A DNA stretch of 64,000 nucleotides from Mytilus trossulus (lineage: Eukaryota > Mollusca > Bivalvia > Mytilida > Mytilidae). Below are positions 45,292-56,831 of the stretch, one piece after another. The DNA lies in NCBI RefSeq assembly GCF_036588685.1, contig NC_086378.1, positions 81,299,127 through 81,363,126 of the forward strand, in the 5' to 3' direction. Numbering within the stretch: the first letter of the stretch is position 1; each line of letters opens with the position of its first letter. Below the pieces are notes generated by a model. That model was given only the letters and a program-made list of their open reading frames with translations, was not told where the DNA came from and did not search any database. The position numbers and the translations under genes are program-made.

Positions 45292-48200
45292 ATGGAAACT
45301 AATAATGTTTTGAAAATTTGTCCACCAGAAGATTCAATGAAAGACTGCAAAACTGACATAAAATGTCCGATTGTTAATTGTGATAAAGTTGTATTTTCAT
45401 CAGGGAGTCTTCGTATGCATTTAACACGAAGCCATGGGGTATCTGAGGTAATTCTTCGTCACCACACCCACCTTCTTCTTTATTATTTTTATTCTTTCCT
45501 CCACTAACTGGAGTACCACTACTTTTGTAGTGTAGCACGGATAAGCAACTGATTGATACTGTAAGCAACTGTGTGCATGTGCAGGAATAATGCACAGTGA
45601 ATATGATCGGTGCACATGTAGTAGAGTGATTTTTATGATCATTTTATATATTGTAAAAATCATCTATTTAAATACTATATTTATTATAAAAGCTTTATTA
45701 CATATTTTGAATATTGTATATTCAGTTTAAATTATTACTTGCAAACCTTATTTTTATGTATAGTAATATTCACATTATTTTATGAATATTCATTAGGGAT
45801 TTACTTAAATCATTGTATCTGATTGGCTGTTTATATTTCGCGGTCAAGTTTAATTTCCTTTGTTTTGTACCTGTACATTTCCACGGACGATTGCCATGAC
45901 AGTCCATTGAATTTATGTCTGTTTATCTTGACCACATAGTTTACCTGTAAACCTTATATATTTTGGACAACATTATTATAGAATACTGAATCCATGTAAT
46001 GTAATTATGTAGAGAACATGATTGTTGTTTATATGATGTGCCGTTAACCGTATCAGTACAACTCACTCCACAAGTGACTTGTTTTATATACTGGTAATAA
46101 ATCATCAGAACCTTAAGCTCTCATTGGTGTTATTCCTAAGCATAGAAAACCACCTACTACACACAAACCAGTATTATTTCGCCTAAAATATATTGTTCAA
46201 GATACTGGTGTAAAGGATATCAACATGATCAACACAGCCTGGCCTACCCACCACCAATTTATAACGCAACAGTTGTTGGTCTTATCCAAAATGAGCTTAA
46301 AGGCTGCGATTCCAGTTGGGTGCTTAATTAAAACATAAAACTTGAGTGTTTTTAAAATAACTTAATGTCAAATCACTTTTGTACACATGCAGGAAACTGT
46401 TCCATCACCATACTATATACATTTGTACTCCATTTAAGGTAGCAATACACAGTTAGAAGTTTAGTTTCGCATTATGGCCCATGTGAATTTTTTAAATGTG
46501 AAAGTTTTTGTACAATAAAATTGATTTTTAGATAATTGAAGAATAATATAGCCTTCTTAGTGTGTTTATATGAATATTTAGATTGTTTTTAACATGTTTT
46601 ATAGGCCATTTATATGATTGACAGTCCATATTTTCCTATCCGTACCGTCCATAGGTCCATAAATTATGGTAGTGTTTATCAACAAAGATTTTGCGCTCAA
46701 TCTTTTCAATTCAATTTTATGGAAAAACGAGCAGGAAGGCATATGATTTTTTTTGAACCACTTGATAGATATAAACCTATGGATTCAGGAAAGGTATCAC
46801 TGTAACTGATTGAAATTTTCCTTTAGACCAAATTTTGGAGACTTTTGTGACATGTTCACCCCCTTTTGTTGCTATATTTTGTATCTAAGAAATGCAGATT
46901 GTTGCCATGGTTACACCCAAAAGGGATTATATTTCACCCTTATGACCATTAGAAATCAAATCTATGGAAGATTCTCTTTCTAAAAGTATATACATGCATA
47001 AGACACATCTAAAGCCTTCTTTGTTAGACAGGAGGGGAAAGAGGGTGTTTAAAAATTATGAGTGTCAATTTTAAGTTTTTTTCCTAACTGTATATTGCTA
47101 CCTAAGGCACACAAGTTATGTCATTTATACTGTAGCGGGGTTGCTTCCCCTCCTTAGTACAGGTAGAACATATAAAGCCAGTCTTAATCAACTGAGCTAG
47201 AGAATCGATTCTTTGGCTCAGTGGGTTAACACACTGGCTGTCACACAGACAACTGGGTTCAAATCCCTGTGGTGACAATATAAATTGTAGCGTACATAAG
47301 TGCTCTCTGGTTACAATACACTAATCAATGTATATTACTTTAAAAAATCATGCACTGTGGCATATACTAAAATCACATGTACCACCAAATTATCCATGTT
47401 ACTGTGACAGTTTGTAACTCAGCATATAACTCAACTTTCTATTGTTCATTCTAAATTAAACCAATATGCACATCTTTATTGGTACTACGCTAAAGTCTCC
47501 TTACACTGCACCAGTAGCCTTATATCTCCTACTTCACTAAAAAACACACAACAAGTTAATTTAGGCAGAAAATCAGTAGTTTGGTATCACGTCCGTTCGC
47601 ATCAAATATACTTTCGCACCCTATCGTTCGCACTACACACGTTTGCACCCAAGGTCTGTTTGCACTCTACACGTTCGCGCCCAATTGTAATTCAAATTCC
47701 AGTTGAATAATTCAGGGTTGGCAAAAACCCGGGTTTTATGAGTATTGCCCAGCCCAGTGGGAAATACTGGGAAAACCCGGGTTTTACTGGGTTTTAGTGG
47801 GTAATACTGGGCAATATTGGGTAATATAAAATATTTGTCTGAATTTTAAAGAGGATTCAGTGATAAACACAAATTTAATACATTTAATAAGACATTTATA
47901 CCCTATTTTGTTTGTTTAGCACACAGGCACTTGTCTCAGGTATATAGAAAAAAAAATTCTGAGACAAGTGCCTGTGGTTTCGCATTTTGTCTAGATGGGC
48001 AAACTGTAAATATAAAGCAAAAAAAAATGTTTTTTCAAATAAATATAACTCCTATTAAGAATTAACAATTACTTGTAAGAAAAATTACATTTAAATAATG
48101 TCACTAATTAATAAGTAATTATTCAGATTAGAACACAGATTTGTTTATGTAACAATAATCAGCCCTTATAATTCTATAAGTTTTATTGGCATGACCCCTT

Positions 48201-51200
48201 AGGGTGTTTATTTAGCAATATGAATGTATGACAAATAAAATTAACAAGTCACTTAAACACTGCAATAAAATGCATGTTTCAAGGTTTGGATTATTAAAAC
48301 AATACTTGTTAATTAAAAAGGTATCTTTAAATGTACAAATCTTCTGTTCTGCCTACATATAGAATTTATAGAGAAGAGAATGAAATTGACGTTTCAATCT
48401 TCTAGAAATGACTGTCAATGGTTATCTGTATAAAAAGTATATATATAGCCATTATACTATGAAACTGTACCAAGTCTTTACTATTTAGTGTTTAAATAAG
48501 CATAGGAAACTCATATTGCCCAGTATTGCCCACTATAACCAATTTCTAGGAGTATTGCCCAGCCCAGGAAAACACGGGTTTTCCCACCCGGGAATTCCCG
48601 GGCGGGTAATACTTGGCCAACCCTGGAATAATTGGAAAATCACAATTGCTGTTTTTAATTGCCTTCGTGTAAATACTGAATGTATTTATAGCTTATAGTA
48701 TTTATATGAGTAAAAGATTGAAGATTTTAAATGAAAAACACAAAAGATGATTATTTTTAACAGATTGGTCCCTTTGATCTGAAACAATGAAACAATAAAA
48801 TATAGCAATACACTATTATAACCAAATCATGATCAAACATGATAATATTTATTCAACACACAAAAAAAAAACATAGTCAGAATCTAACTCCATTTTTAAA
48901 CAAGTCAATGAAACAAAGTTATACATGTTATAGCAATACACTAACCAAAACATGATTAAGATTTATTCAACACAAAATAAAACGTTGACATAATCCCACT
49001 TTATTAAGAAAGGAATATTATTTTTTTAACAATACACTATCCAAAACAAAATTTAGATTTATTCAAGACAATAAAAAATGCTGTCTCACTTTATTTTAAG
49101 ACAACGAAAACAATTATACTTATAAGAATACTACTTGCCAAAACTTGATAACCAAGTTATTAAACCCAAAACCAATTAAAATTGGGTGTGAACATGTAGG
49201 GTGTGAAATGGACTTTGGGTGCGAACATGTAGGATGCGAAAGTAAAAGGGGCACACATGAGTGGGTGCAAACATGAATGGGCGTGAACGGACCCAGATTC
49301 CAGTAGCTTACACAATAGTTACTTTATCACTTATTTGGGACATCTATTTTATTATCTGAGTATAATATCCTTATACCTTAATAGAAAATAATTTTCCTCA
49401 ACTTAAAAGAACAACTTAGCCATTTATATCAACCCTTAAGTTTCCTTACAAACTGAAATATAAGTATTGCAAAAAATATAAGAACACAAGGCTTATACTT
49501 AACATTTAATTGTCGGGAGAGATCCGTTTGCGCCAAAAATACGTCCTTTTGCGCCACAATTTTTTTCTCTAATGCTATGTTTGCGCCACCTGTTTTCAAA
49601 TTACATGGTATCATTTGCGCCAAAAATAAAATATAAGATTGCGCCAATTTAAAGAAAAAAATTCCTTAAGCAAAGAAAACATTTTTCTATTACAGTCTCC
49701 TGATTTAGAAGGCAAAAGGCAATATAAAAGTGGAATATAAATTAAATGTCTATTCCTGAATCCATGTATTGTATACAATTACTGGAAATACTTCGGACAA
49801 CACTTAAATGTTCCATCAACAAAAACATCTTCTGCCCTGCATACAAAGAAATTTCAAGTTAGCTTCACAACCGAGAATAACAATGCCACTTTCAATATCA
49901 TTCACTAAAACAAACTCTTCTTCTTTATTTGTGATCACTCCTACCTTACTTAAAATTTCTTGAAATTCTACTGAACTTTTTGGTTGGGCAGGGTACAATT
50001 ATCTTCTCTCTCTCTGTACATAGACTGTCTTATGCACTTCAAGTCATTTTTCTGTAGATGTTTCTCTTCATGATGAAATAGCTCTGTACACATGATCTTA
50101 GCTGGTCTTTCAGATATATTTTCAGTAGCTTTTCTTTTGCTTGCTGTTCGTAGTATTTGACGCCCTAACTTTGTGGGTCTGTCTCATGTATATTTCCACA
50201 AAAATGATACCAGATGAATATTAATCTTTAATATGTACGATCAATATGTGTTCAGGTAAATTGGCGCACATGAGTTCTGAAAACTGGCGCAATTGATACA
50301 TTTGGAAAAAAATATTTGGCGCAAATGATACCCCTGAAAAACAGTAATTGGCGCAAAAGGAGTGCTGCCTAATTGTCATATTAAACCTTAAACTTTTGAT
50401 TAATAGTAACTTAACAAATCTGTCAAAGGCTTTTAAAAAATACAAGTTACATTATTTTTTATAGAAGAATTTAAAGCTGATTTATCGTATAACTTATTTT
50501 TCAGTCAGACAGTGATGATGCATTGAAACGAAGAATTAAAGTTGATCCTAAAGTTTACAAAGAATATCATTGTCCACGGAATGATTGCCTTTATAACATA
50601 AACTCAGAGAGGCATTTTACAAATATGGCGGGATTAAAGCAGGTATTAAATCAAATTTAAATATATAATCTGTCTCAAAGTTGAAACACTGATAAGTGCA
50701 GAGTTAAGGTCTTTTAAATCAATAAAGTACTTAATGTACTAACATGAACTGATTATGTTAGTGCAAAATGTAACATTGTGGATTTATAATTAATCAAGGG
50801 ATACTACATAGCTAATTGTTTAAGTTATTGCCCTTGGACAGGTAAAATATGTGTAACATGAGGGATGTTTGAACTCAGGTCTTTTATTAGCTTATCTCGC
50901 TTAGTGGGAATATTGCCATGCTTAAGACATAGGAAAAAACATAATGCAAAAATTCATATTTCTAATATTGAAAATTATTCACATGGAAGATAATTAGAAG
51001 ACAATAATTATATAACTGTTATGTATGTCTGCTATAGATGTTTAAATAATTCTGCTTTATATAGATTCATACTCTTCTGATTAGGATTAATTTGAATACT
51101 GTGAATTCATTATTATTCGTGGGTTCAGCTAAACCCTAAACCACACAACAAAATGTTCAACAAATTACAAATTTTATTTTCAGTTGTGTTGGGACTGTGA

Positions 51201-54200
51201 CAAATCCACAAAATCAAATATGCTCAAAATGCACAAAAGTTGGTGCCCTAAAAAGAAAGGAATCAGACAGAAAAAGAGATGTTTATGACATACATGTACT
51301 TTTCAGCCTGGATAAAAATTGACATTAAGTTATTGTGCCTTTTCCATGTCTAGAATCATGTCTATAAATTGATAGATCCAGAAGTTTTCAAATGTTCCTA
51401 AATCATTATAAAATTTGATGTTTATACATTTTATTCTCAACTCTTGATTTATTTATAGCTTAGTATATGATGTAAACTCTTGCCCATCATTTGGGGTTAT
51501 GTGTAGACTATTTATATTTGTTTATTATGCTAGGTGGTTGTTTTATAACATTTTTTTATTTTCATTGACAGCATTTTCTGAAAGTTCATGCAGAGAAAAA
51601 GTTTAAATGCAGTAAATGTGGTTATGGCTTTGGTATGGAGAAAGACAAGAAAAGACATGAGAGCCATTGTGGAATGACATTTACATGTACTTCATGTCAG
51701 TGTACATATGTATCTGTTGAGGCACTCCGGACACATTGCAATAGAACACAACACCAAATACCTGAAATGTATACTAAAAGGTAATAATTAAGGGGGTGTA
51801 GCCCTAGGTCTTCCTTTTGATGGGAAGATACAAATGTATATAAATTATGAAATATATAATTTTTAGCATAAAATCATTCAAATCATTGCTCCTGAACTTC
51901 CAGTTTAATGTTTGCTGCACTTTGGTCAGGTTGTTGTCTCTTTAACACATTCCCAATTTTTCATTCTCAATTTCATCACAAAATTTGTCAGCAATCTTAC
52001 ATGTACACATACTAAAACACAAGGGTCATGCACTGGTGAATTATTCAAGATATATGAAATTTAACAACAGTTATAGTTAAAAAAAAAATTGGAATAAGGG
52101 GAGATTTAAATAAATATATACATAGATGCAAGACAACTTTGTCTGCTATTGTATTTAGCATTTATATTGCTTTAATAATGATTAATGCTTATATATCATG
52201 TTTCAACATTACTATATAACCAAATAAGTATAAAGTTAATCATGTGCTTATTGAACAAAAATCCTGATATTTTGTTCAATAAAGAAAAGTAAACGTTCTC
52301 AGAATGATACCAATATATTGTCACATTTGAAAGATTCAGCTGCTTTATGGTTTATATAACTTAATGTCTTATCATAACATGCAACATTGACTTGAAGGAG
52401 TCTCACACTAATTTATGCCATCTTTATTTGTAGGGAAAAAGTGGACAAAAAGAAAGCCAAAGATAAGAACAATAATAAAAAGCCTACCAACAGTATAAAA
52501 GATGTAATATCACATCAAAATAACCTGAGAATACCTGTAATATTGTTACCTGTGCCTGTTACTATGATGAATCAAATGACCAATCAGAACAATTCAATAC
52601 CAACCCAGGCAAATATCCGTGAAAATGTGAATACCAATAAATCTGAAGTATCAACACTGCATTTATTGGACCATGATTACCTACCAAACTCCAGTGCCGA
52701 CTCTAATAAACAAAATCAAACACAGAAAGATACTGGAAGTCAAAGTTTGAACTTTATAAACAATGTAGGCAAATATAATTTAGTTCCTATGTTAAGTTCT
52801 GCAATGCAAACCGTTTCAGAACCACGGAAAGAGATAGCGATAAAAAGTAAGGATACAACAACGAATATAGCACAAACTCAGACATTGGGTAACTGTATTC
52901 TGACTCAAGCAATGACCAGTGCAAATATTCCTGTTGAAAGCTCATCTGTTGGTACACAAATCACACCAAAAGAGAAATGTGTGGAAACACAAACAGGAAA
53001 GACTCCAAAATCTAAAAGAGGAAACACATCTCATAAAAGTTCTTCCCCCAAGGAAAGAATAATAAGTCGGAAAAAATTATACAATAAATCTGCATCAGAT
53101 TTGTCAACACAAAAGACTTCTAAGACTAAAGGAAGACAATCTAAAAAGGAATCTCTTGTAAATCCAACTAAAAGCACCAACGTTTCAGATACTATTCATT
53201 TTTCAAATACTGGACTTTCATCAAGTCAATATATGTCATATAATTCTAGTAATACAGCTTGTTCATCAGTTCAGACATTAAACCAAAATGAGATGGTATC
53301 AACTGGTTCACAGTTTTCTGATGTTCAAGGTAACCAGGTCCAGAATTCTTACTCTTCCACAAATGGAGATAGAATTTCAATGTCCACATCAATAAGTGAT
53401 TTTGATTTTATGCAGACAATTGGTGTACAGACTAGTGATTTCCAAGACTTTTTGTTGGCCCAAAATGATTCGGCCTCTCATATGGATACAGGAACAAGCT
53501 CTATTGGTATCAATACTGAGAATTCACAAGTAAATAAATGTGTTGGTAATGACCCTTCTTTTTCCATTGATTCACATGTGCAAACTGTAGATTTTGACTT
53601 CTTAGCAAATTCACCGGATCCTCCACCATCTACAGAAGCTATACATACTCAAACACAGACCGTTGACCTTGATATTGAATCTATCGAATCTCTTGTTTCA
53701 AGTATACAAACACAAACATTTGATTCAGATGAGTCATTAACTGATGTGCAGACTCAGACTAAGAATAGTTTATCTGTTGATACTCAGACATTTTCTGAAA
53801 CTTTAGATAATAATACATTTTTGTCGTCCAGTATGGAAACTCAGACAAGTAATAGTTTATCTGTTGACACCCAGACTTTATCGGAAACTTTAGATAGAAA
53901 TACATATTTTTCTTCCTGTATGGAAACTCAGACAACAAATAGTTTATCTGTCAATACCCAGACATTAACTGAAACTTTAGACTGTAATACATTTGTGTCA
54001 TCCAGTATGGAAACTCAAACTTATGATGAATTTATTGAACTTTTATCGTCTGGTACACAAACACTTGACTATGGATTCTTTCAAGATGCACCTTTATCTC
54101 TAATTGACATTGAAACTCAAACAGGAATAGACAAAAATCCTCCATTAAGTTTTGGGACACAAACTTCTGTAGTTCAAACAGAAACTGAATCTAAAGGTAC

Positions 54201-54699
54201 AAATATGGCATATGACTTTGAAATAAATAAAGGTTCTCGTTTCTGCCACGATAGTTCAACAAGCATGGAAGGTGAGGGAAACACACATAATGGAAATAAT
54301 AATTATCAAAGTGAGCAAATGGAATTTCTTGTTTCTGAGGTTCTTGAAATGATACCTGTAGCGTCAGGAAGATCACATATAGATTCCAGATCTTCAGCAA
54401 TCCAAGTAGATAGTACAGATATATATACTCAAAGCAAGTCTGGAATAAATATGGAAAATATGGACAACCATACTCAAACAAATTTAGATTTCAACAGTAA
54501 CACTGATAGTCATACCCAGACAGCGTTGGCACTAGATACTAGTAATAATGAAACCCAAACACGAAGTTTGCAGGAGTTAACAAGTTCTGAAACTCAAACT
54601 GTTCTTCAGAGAGGAGGCCTTAACATCGATTTAACAGATTCACATACTCAAACAACTTGGAAAGAACTGAACGAATTACTAGCAGAACTAGACCGTTGA
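45292..54699 (+). CDS. ATMIN: ATMIN/ASCIZ zinc-finger transcription factor
   Basis: Four exons: 45292-45447, 50505-50642, 51572-51780 and 52434-54699, giving 922 aa (human about 823). ATMIN/ASCIZ is a nuclear factor that drives the dynein light chain LC8 (DYNLL1) gene and is held in check by LC8 binding; it is also linked to ATM signalling. Four zinc fingers: C25-C30-H43-H48; C75-C80-H99-H104 (its His pair comes from exon 3); C111-C114-H127-C131; C137-C140-H153-H159. The order, spacing and flanking motifs (HFLKVHAEKKFKCSKC, then a finger ending NRTQHQIPE) match the ATMIN finger block. After residue 167 the protein is disordered, Ser/Thr/Gln/Asn-rich and carries about 19 TQT motifs, the LC8-binding signature and SQ/TQ cluster. 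The basic stretch KVDKKKAKDKNNNKKP follows the fingers. Residues 611-697 are three 29-aa repeats. Expected circuit: LC8 binding along the tail tunes transcription of the LC8 gene. Confidence 0.93.
46438..47102. mobile_element. Harbinger-like MITE, TAA target duplication
   Basis: Starts 'ggtagcaatacacagttag' and ends with its complement 'ctaactgtatattgctacc' (one change). TAA flanks both sides (46435-46437, 47103-47105). A 63-codon open frame inside (46614-46805) is not recognisable. It lies in ATMIN intron 1. Confidence 0.75.
47208..47285 (+). ncRNA. tRNA-like SINE head (A and B boxes)
   Basis: 'tggctcagtgggttaac' fits a pol III A box and 'gggttcaaatccc' a B box at tRNA spacing, with a T-arm-like stem TGGG/CCCT. 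No acceptor stem closes and no anticodon loop is convincing, so I call it the head of a tRNA-derived SINE, not a working tRNA. Confidence 0.5.
47713..48625. mobile_element. Nested hAT-type MITE, 8-bp target duplication
   Basis: Terminal 'cagggttggcaaaaacccgg' and, inverted, 'ttggccaaccctg'. A perfect GAATAATT flanks both sides (47705-47712 and 48626-48633). Subterminal blocks 'gtattgcccagccca' occur at both ends. It inserted into the element spanning 47591-49292. The 8-bp duplication and CAGGG termini fit the hAT superfamily. Non-coding. Confidence 0.85.
47922..47976. repeat. Perfect 18-bp hairpin inside the hAT MITE
   Basis: cacaggcacttgtctcag, a 19-base A-rich loop, then the exact complement ctgagacaagtgcctgtg. 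Confidence 0.8.
49515..50369 (-). mobile_element. Decayed MULE-type transposon, 8-bp target duplication
   Basis: TAATTGTC flanks both sides (49507-49514, 50370-50377). The termini are inverted arrays of 'tttgcgcca' motifs about 130 bp long (outer ends 'gggagagatccgtttgcgcc' against the complement of 'ggcagcactccttttgcgcc'). The interior, read on the minus strand, encodes a broken MULE transposase. It lies in ATMIN intron 1, about 130 bp before exon 2. Confidence 0.8.
49777..50195 (-). pseudogene. MULE transposase fragment
   Basis: Minus-strand pieces read, in order, RQILRTASKRKATENISERP, then DLKCIRQSMYRERE, then EEFVLVNDIESGIVILGC, then after a frame change AEDVFVDGTFKCCPKYFQ. The last is the 'F-V-D-G-T-F' start of the MULE transposase core with its first catalytic Asp. 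The remainder of the catalytic domain is missing and frame changes separate the pieces. Confidence 0.75.
51184..51288 (+). other. Alternative last exon of ATMIN with its own zinc finger
   Basis: After acceptor 'aattttattttcag' a phase-0 frame of 34 codons runs to TGA 51286-51288. It encodes LCWDCDKSTKSNMLKMHKSW then CPKKKG and a basic tail, a plausible C-x2-C-x11-H-x3-C finger. Joined to exon 2 (also phase 0) it would replace fingers 2-4 and the whole TQT tail, giving a roughly 132-aa protein. The frame, the finger and the acceptor together make chance unlikely, but no transcript is at hand. Confidence 0.5.
51905..51985 (+). repeat. Interspersed repeat, family C
   Basis: 'gctgcactttggtcaggttg', 'ttgtctctttaacacattcc' and 'ttcattctcaattt' in ATMIN intron 3. 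Confidence 0.65.
53761..54021 (+). repeat. Three 87-bp coding repeats in ATMIN
   Basis: Exact 87-bp period at 53761, 53848 and 53935. Each unit encodes 29 aa of the pattern NSLSVDTQTxSETLD followed by NT-SSSMETQT, with two TQT motifs. The units remain alike at the DNA level, so this is a recent in-frame amplification of LC8-binding sites. Confidence 0.9.
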
Positions 54700-55374
54700 A
54701 TGCATATTGAAACATTATTTAGGGGTATTTGTATGTGGTAATGCCACTACAAAAGTTCCAATTATCATTTATTTGTGATATTGGGGGTAGGGTTGCCTTT
54801 AAGCTTATATGTTAATATTTATATTTGCATTCATATTCTTAGATGACCAGTTTTAGATAAACAGATAACATGGATAAAGCTAGAATTTTTCAATACTTTC
54901 AGTCTTTCATTTTTTTTGGGTGCTTTGTTCTGACAAATAATAATACTGCTAAAGTCAAATATATTTATAATATTGAATGCTTTTAGTAAGATGTGATATA
55001 TTAAGTTATTAAAAAAATATTTTGGTTATTGTTTTCATTTTTAACATGTTTTTAGAAGGAAAGATCTGGTGATTTAATTTGTTGACGTAAGATGGGCAGG
55101 CAGCTGCCAACAGTTTTATATTGTTTCTGTGCAATAACTTGTGAACATGGTGAAGTTGAATATTTTTGCTGTCATTGACAGATTGGAAAATAGGCACATA
55201 ATGGAGCAAGTCAAGTAAGCCTGAAAGTGCCTTCAAAACACAGAAAAATCTGATTTGCTGTCAATTTGGCAACTCATTTCTGGTAAAATACTGAGTACTG
55301 ATTATTTAGTTTCAATATGAGAGCACCATACAATGAAAAGATATAACTAACTTAGGGAACTACCATTTGATTTT
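54700..55374. other. 3' flank of ATMIN
   Basis: No gene is seen. AATAAT/ATTAAA-like sequences around 54940-55010 could serve polyadenylation, but I cannot choose one. Confidence 0.3.
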
Positions 55375-55650
55375 TGAGGTACAGATTGCCTGAAATGCAA
55401 TCAAAACCTTTTGGGACTGACTTGATATCCACTACCTTTTTTTGATACATAAAATATAGTTCATTGATTATAACATTCTATCCATGAAATTTATCAATGT
55501 AATATATGCTCAGATATCCAAGGCACAAAGTGATGTTACATTACTTTTTTATGGTACAGGAATCAAGTAATATCTGTTCTAAAAATAGAATGATGGCATT
55601 GTGAAAATCCTCTTTGGAAAATTTGGAGTTATCTTCCTTTTGTCTGGTCC
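55375..55650 (+). repeat. Interspersed repeat, family E
   Basis: Second copy of the family at 42150, with 'gaaatgcaatcaaaacctt', 'ctgacttgatatcc' and 'tttggagttatctt'. Confidence 0.65.
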
Positions 55651-56073
55651 TTCAACATTGATCTTTTGAAATTATGAAAAAATCCATTCTTTTACTATTA
55701 AAGAGAAGTTACAAAAAAATGAGCTTATGCTGAGGCCAGGCATATGATTATCTTTGTATAAGCATTCCCTGGCAAAAATAGATTAAGCAGGTACGAATAT
55801 GTTATTTTTTTATATCCAGAAAACCATTATGCCTAGAGCTATCGTTGGTTTCTAAGAGACAACAAACTTGTTATTATCCTCATAACCAGTCAATAGTGTA
55901 TACTACTACTCTTTCATTAGGCAGTTAAGCCTTTTAGAAGAAACAACTAGTTGTTTATCGATGTTCAAATTTCCATTTCATAATCAATAGAAGAAAAAAT
56001 AGGGATCGCGTGAACTCACACTGGAGATTGTGTGTGTCTTTAAATGAGTCTTAACACCACCAATTCGTTATAG

Positions 56074-56098
56074 CAGAGACATATAATATATGTCTCTG
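56074..56098. repeat. Palindrome 'cagagacatata...tatgtctctg'
   Basis: A 25-bp near-perfect palindrome; same arms as at 36656 and 42095. Confidence 0.75.
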
Positions 56099-56215
56099 GT
56101 TATAGTGACCGTAAACATGTGTACTAACTAAAAGTATGTTTAAATAATATTTACATCTATAGCAAATGGGCAAACTTGAAAATAGTTACATACAGAGTCT
56201 TTCCACACAATCAAG

Positions 56216-56437
56216 TACTGTAAACCAACTTATTTTCGCGAGTGATTTATTTTCGCGACTTTCGCTAGTAGAAAAATAACGCGAATATAAATTGTCGCGA
56301 ATATGTTAATCTTTGATCTTTCCTTAATAAACTTCATCAAGTAAATCAGATAATCGCGAAATTAAATAGCCGCGTAGTAGTCAAGACAAGGTAAAACGCG
56401 AAATAAAGTATCCGCGAAAATAAGTTGGTTTACAGTA
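56216..56437. mobile_element. MITE with perfect 25-bp inverted ends
   Basis: Starts 'tactgtaaaccaacttattt' plus 'tcgcg' and ends with the exact complement. TA at both outer ends fits a TA target duplication (mariner-like). The interior is rich in 'cgcgaa' motifs on both strands. Confidence 0.8.
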
Positions 56438-56532
56438 TATGCATGGATCGTTTAAACTTTTACTGTAAATAAGTACACTACAGTTATTATCAAAAAAGGA
56501 ATTAGACAGAAGCCTGTTTCTATATATACTGT

Positions 56533-56831
56533 TACAATCCCCTTCCCTTTCATGAATTTGACCTACCGAATTAGACTATTTACCGGATTTGTAATCACAT
56601 AAGCAACACGACGGGTGCCGCATGTGGAGCAGGATCTGCTTACCCTTCCGGAGCACCTGAGATGACCCCTAGTTTTTGGTGGGGTTCGTGTTGTTTATTC
56701 TTTAGTTTTCTATGTTGTGTCATGTGTACTATTGTTTTTCTGTTTTTTTTTCACTTTTAGCCATGGCGTTGTCAGTTTGTTTTAGATTTACGAGTTTGAC
56801 TGTCCCTTTGGTATCTTTCGTCCCTCTTTTA
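56533..56831 (+). repeat. Left pseudo-LTR of Naiad element
   Basis: From 'tacaatccccttccctttca' to 'tcgtccctctttta'. Differs from the right copy at a handful of positions near 'gagcacctgagatgacc' and in the T-rich stretch. Confidence 0.9.

Larger units (their letters stand above)
47591..49292. mobile_element. Inverted-repeat element with long repetitive termini
   Basis: The left terminus (47591-47695) repeats 'ttcgcacc' and 'acacgtttgcaccc' motifs; the right terminus (49185-49292) carries the same inverted ('gggtgcgaacatgtagg'). The outermost match is GTCCGTTCGC against GCGTGAACGGAC. About 110 bp at each end is involved. The middle contains a younger hAT-type insertion. No transposase is seen. 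Confidence 0.65.

Noticed and set aside
47208-47285. Functional tRNA gene
   Set aside because: A and B boxes are good, but acceptor and anticodon stems do not close.
54191-54481. 96-codon minus-strand frame within ATMIN exon 4
   Set aside because: Shadow of the low-complexity coding tail; no features of its own.
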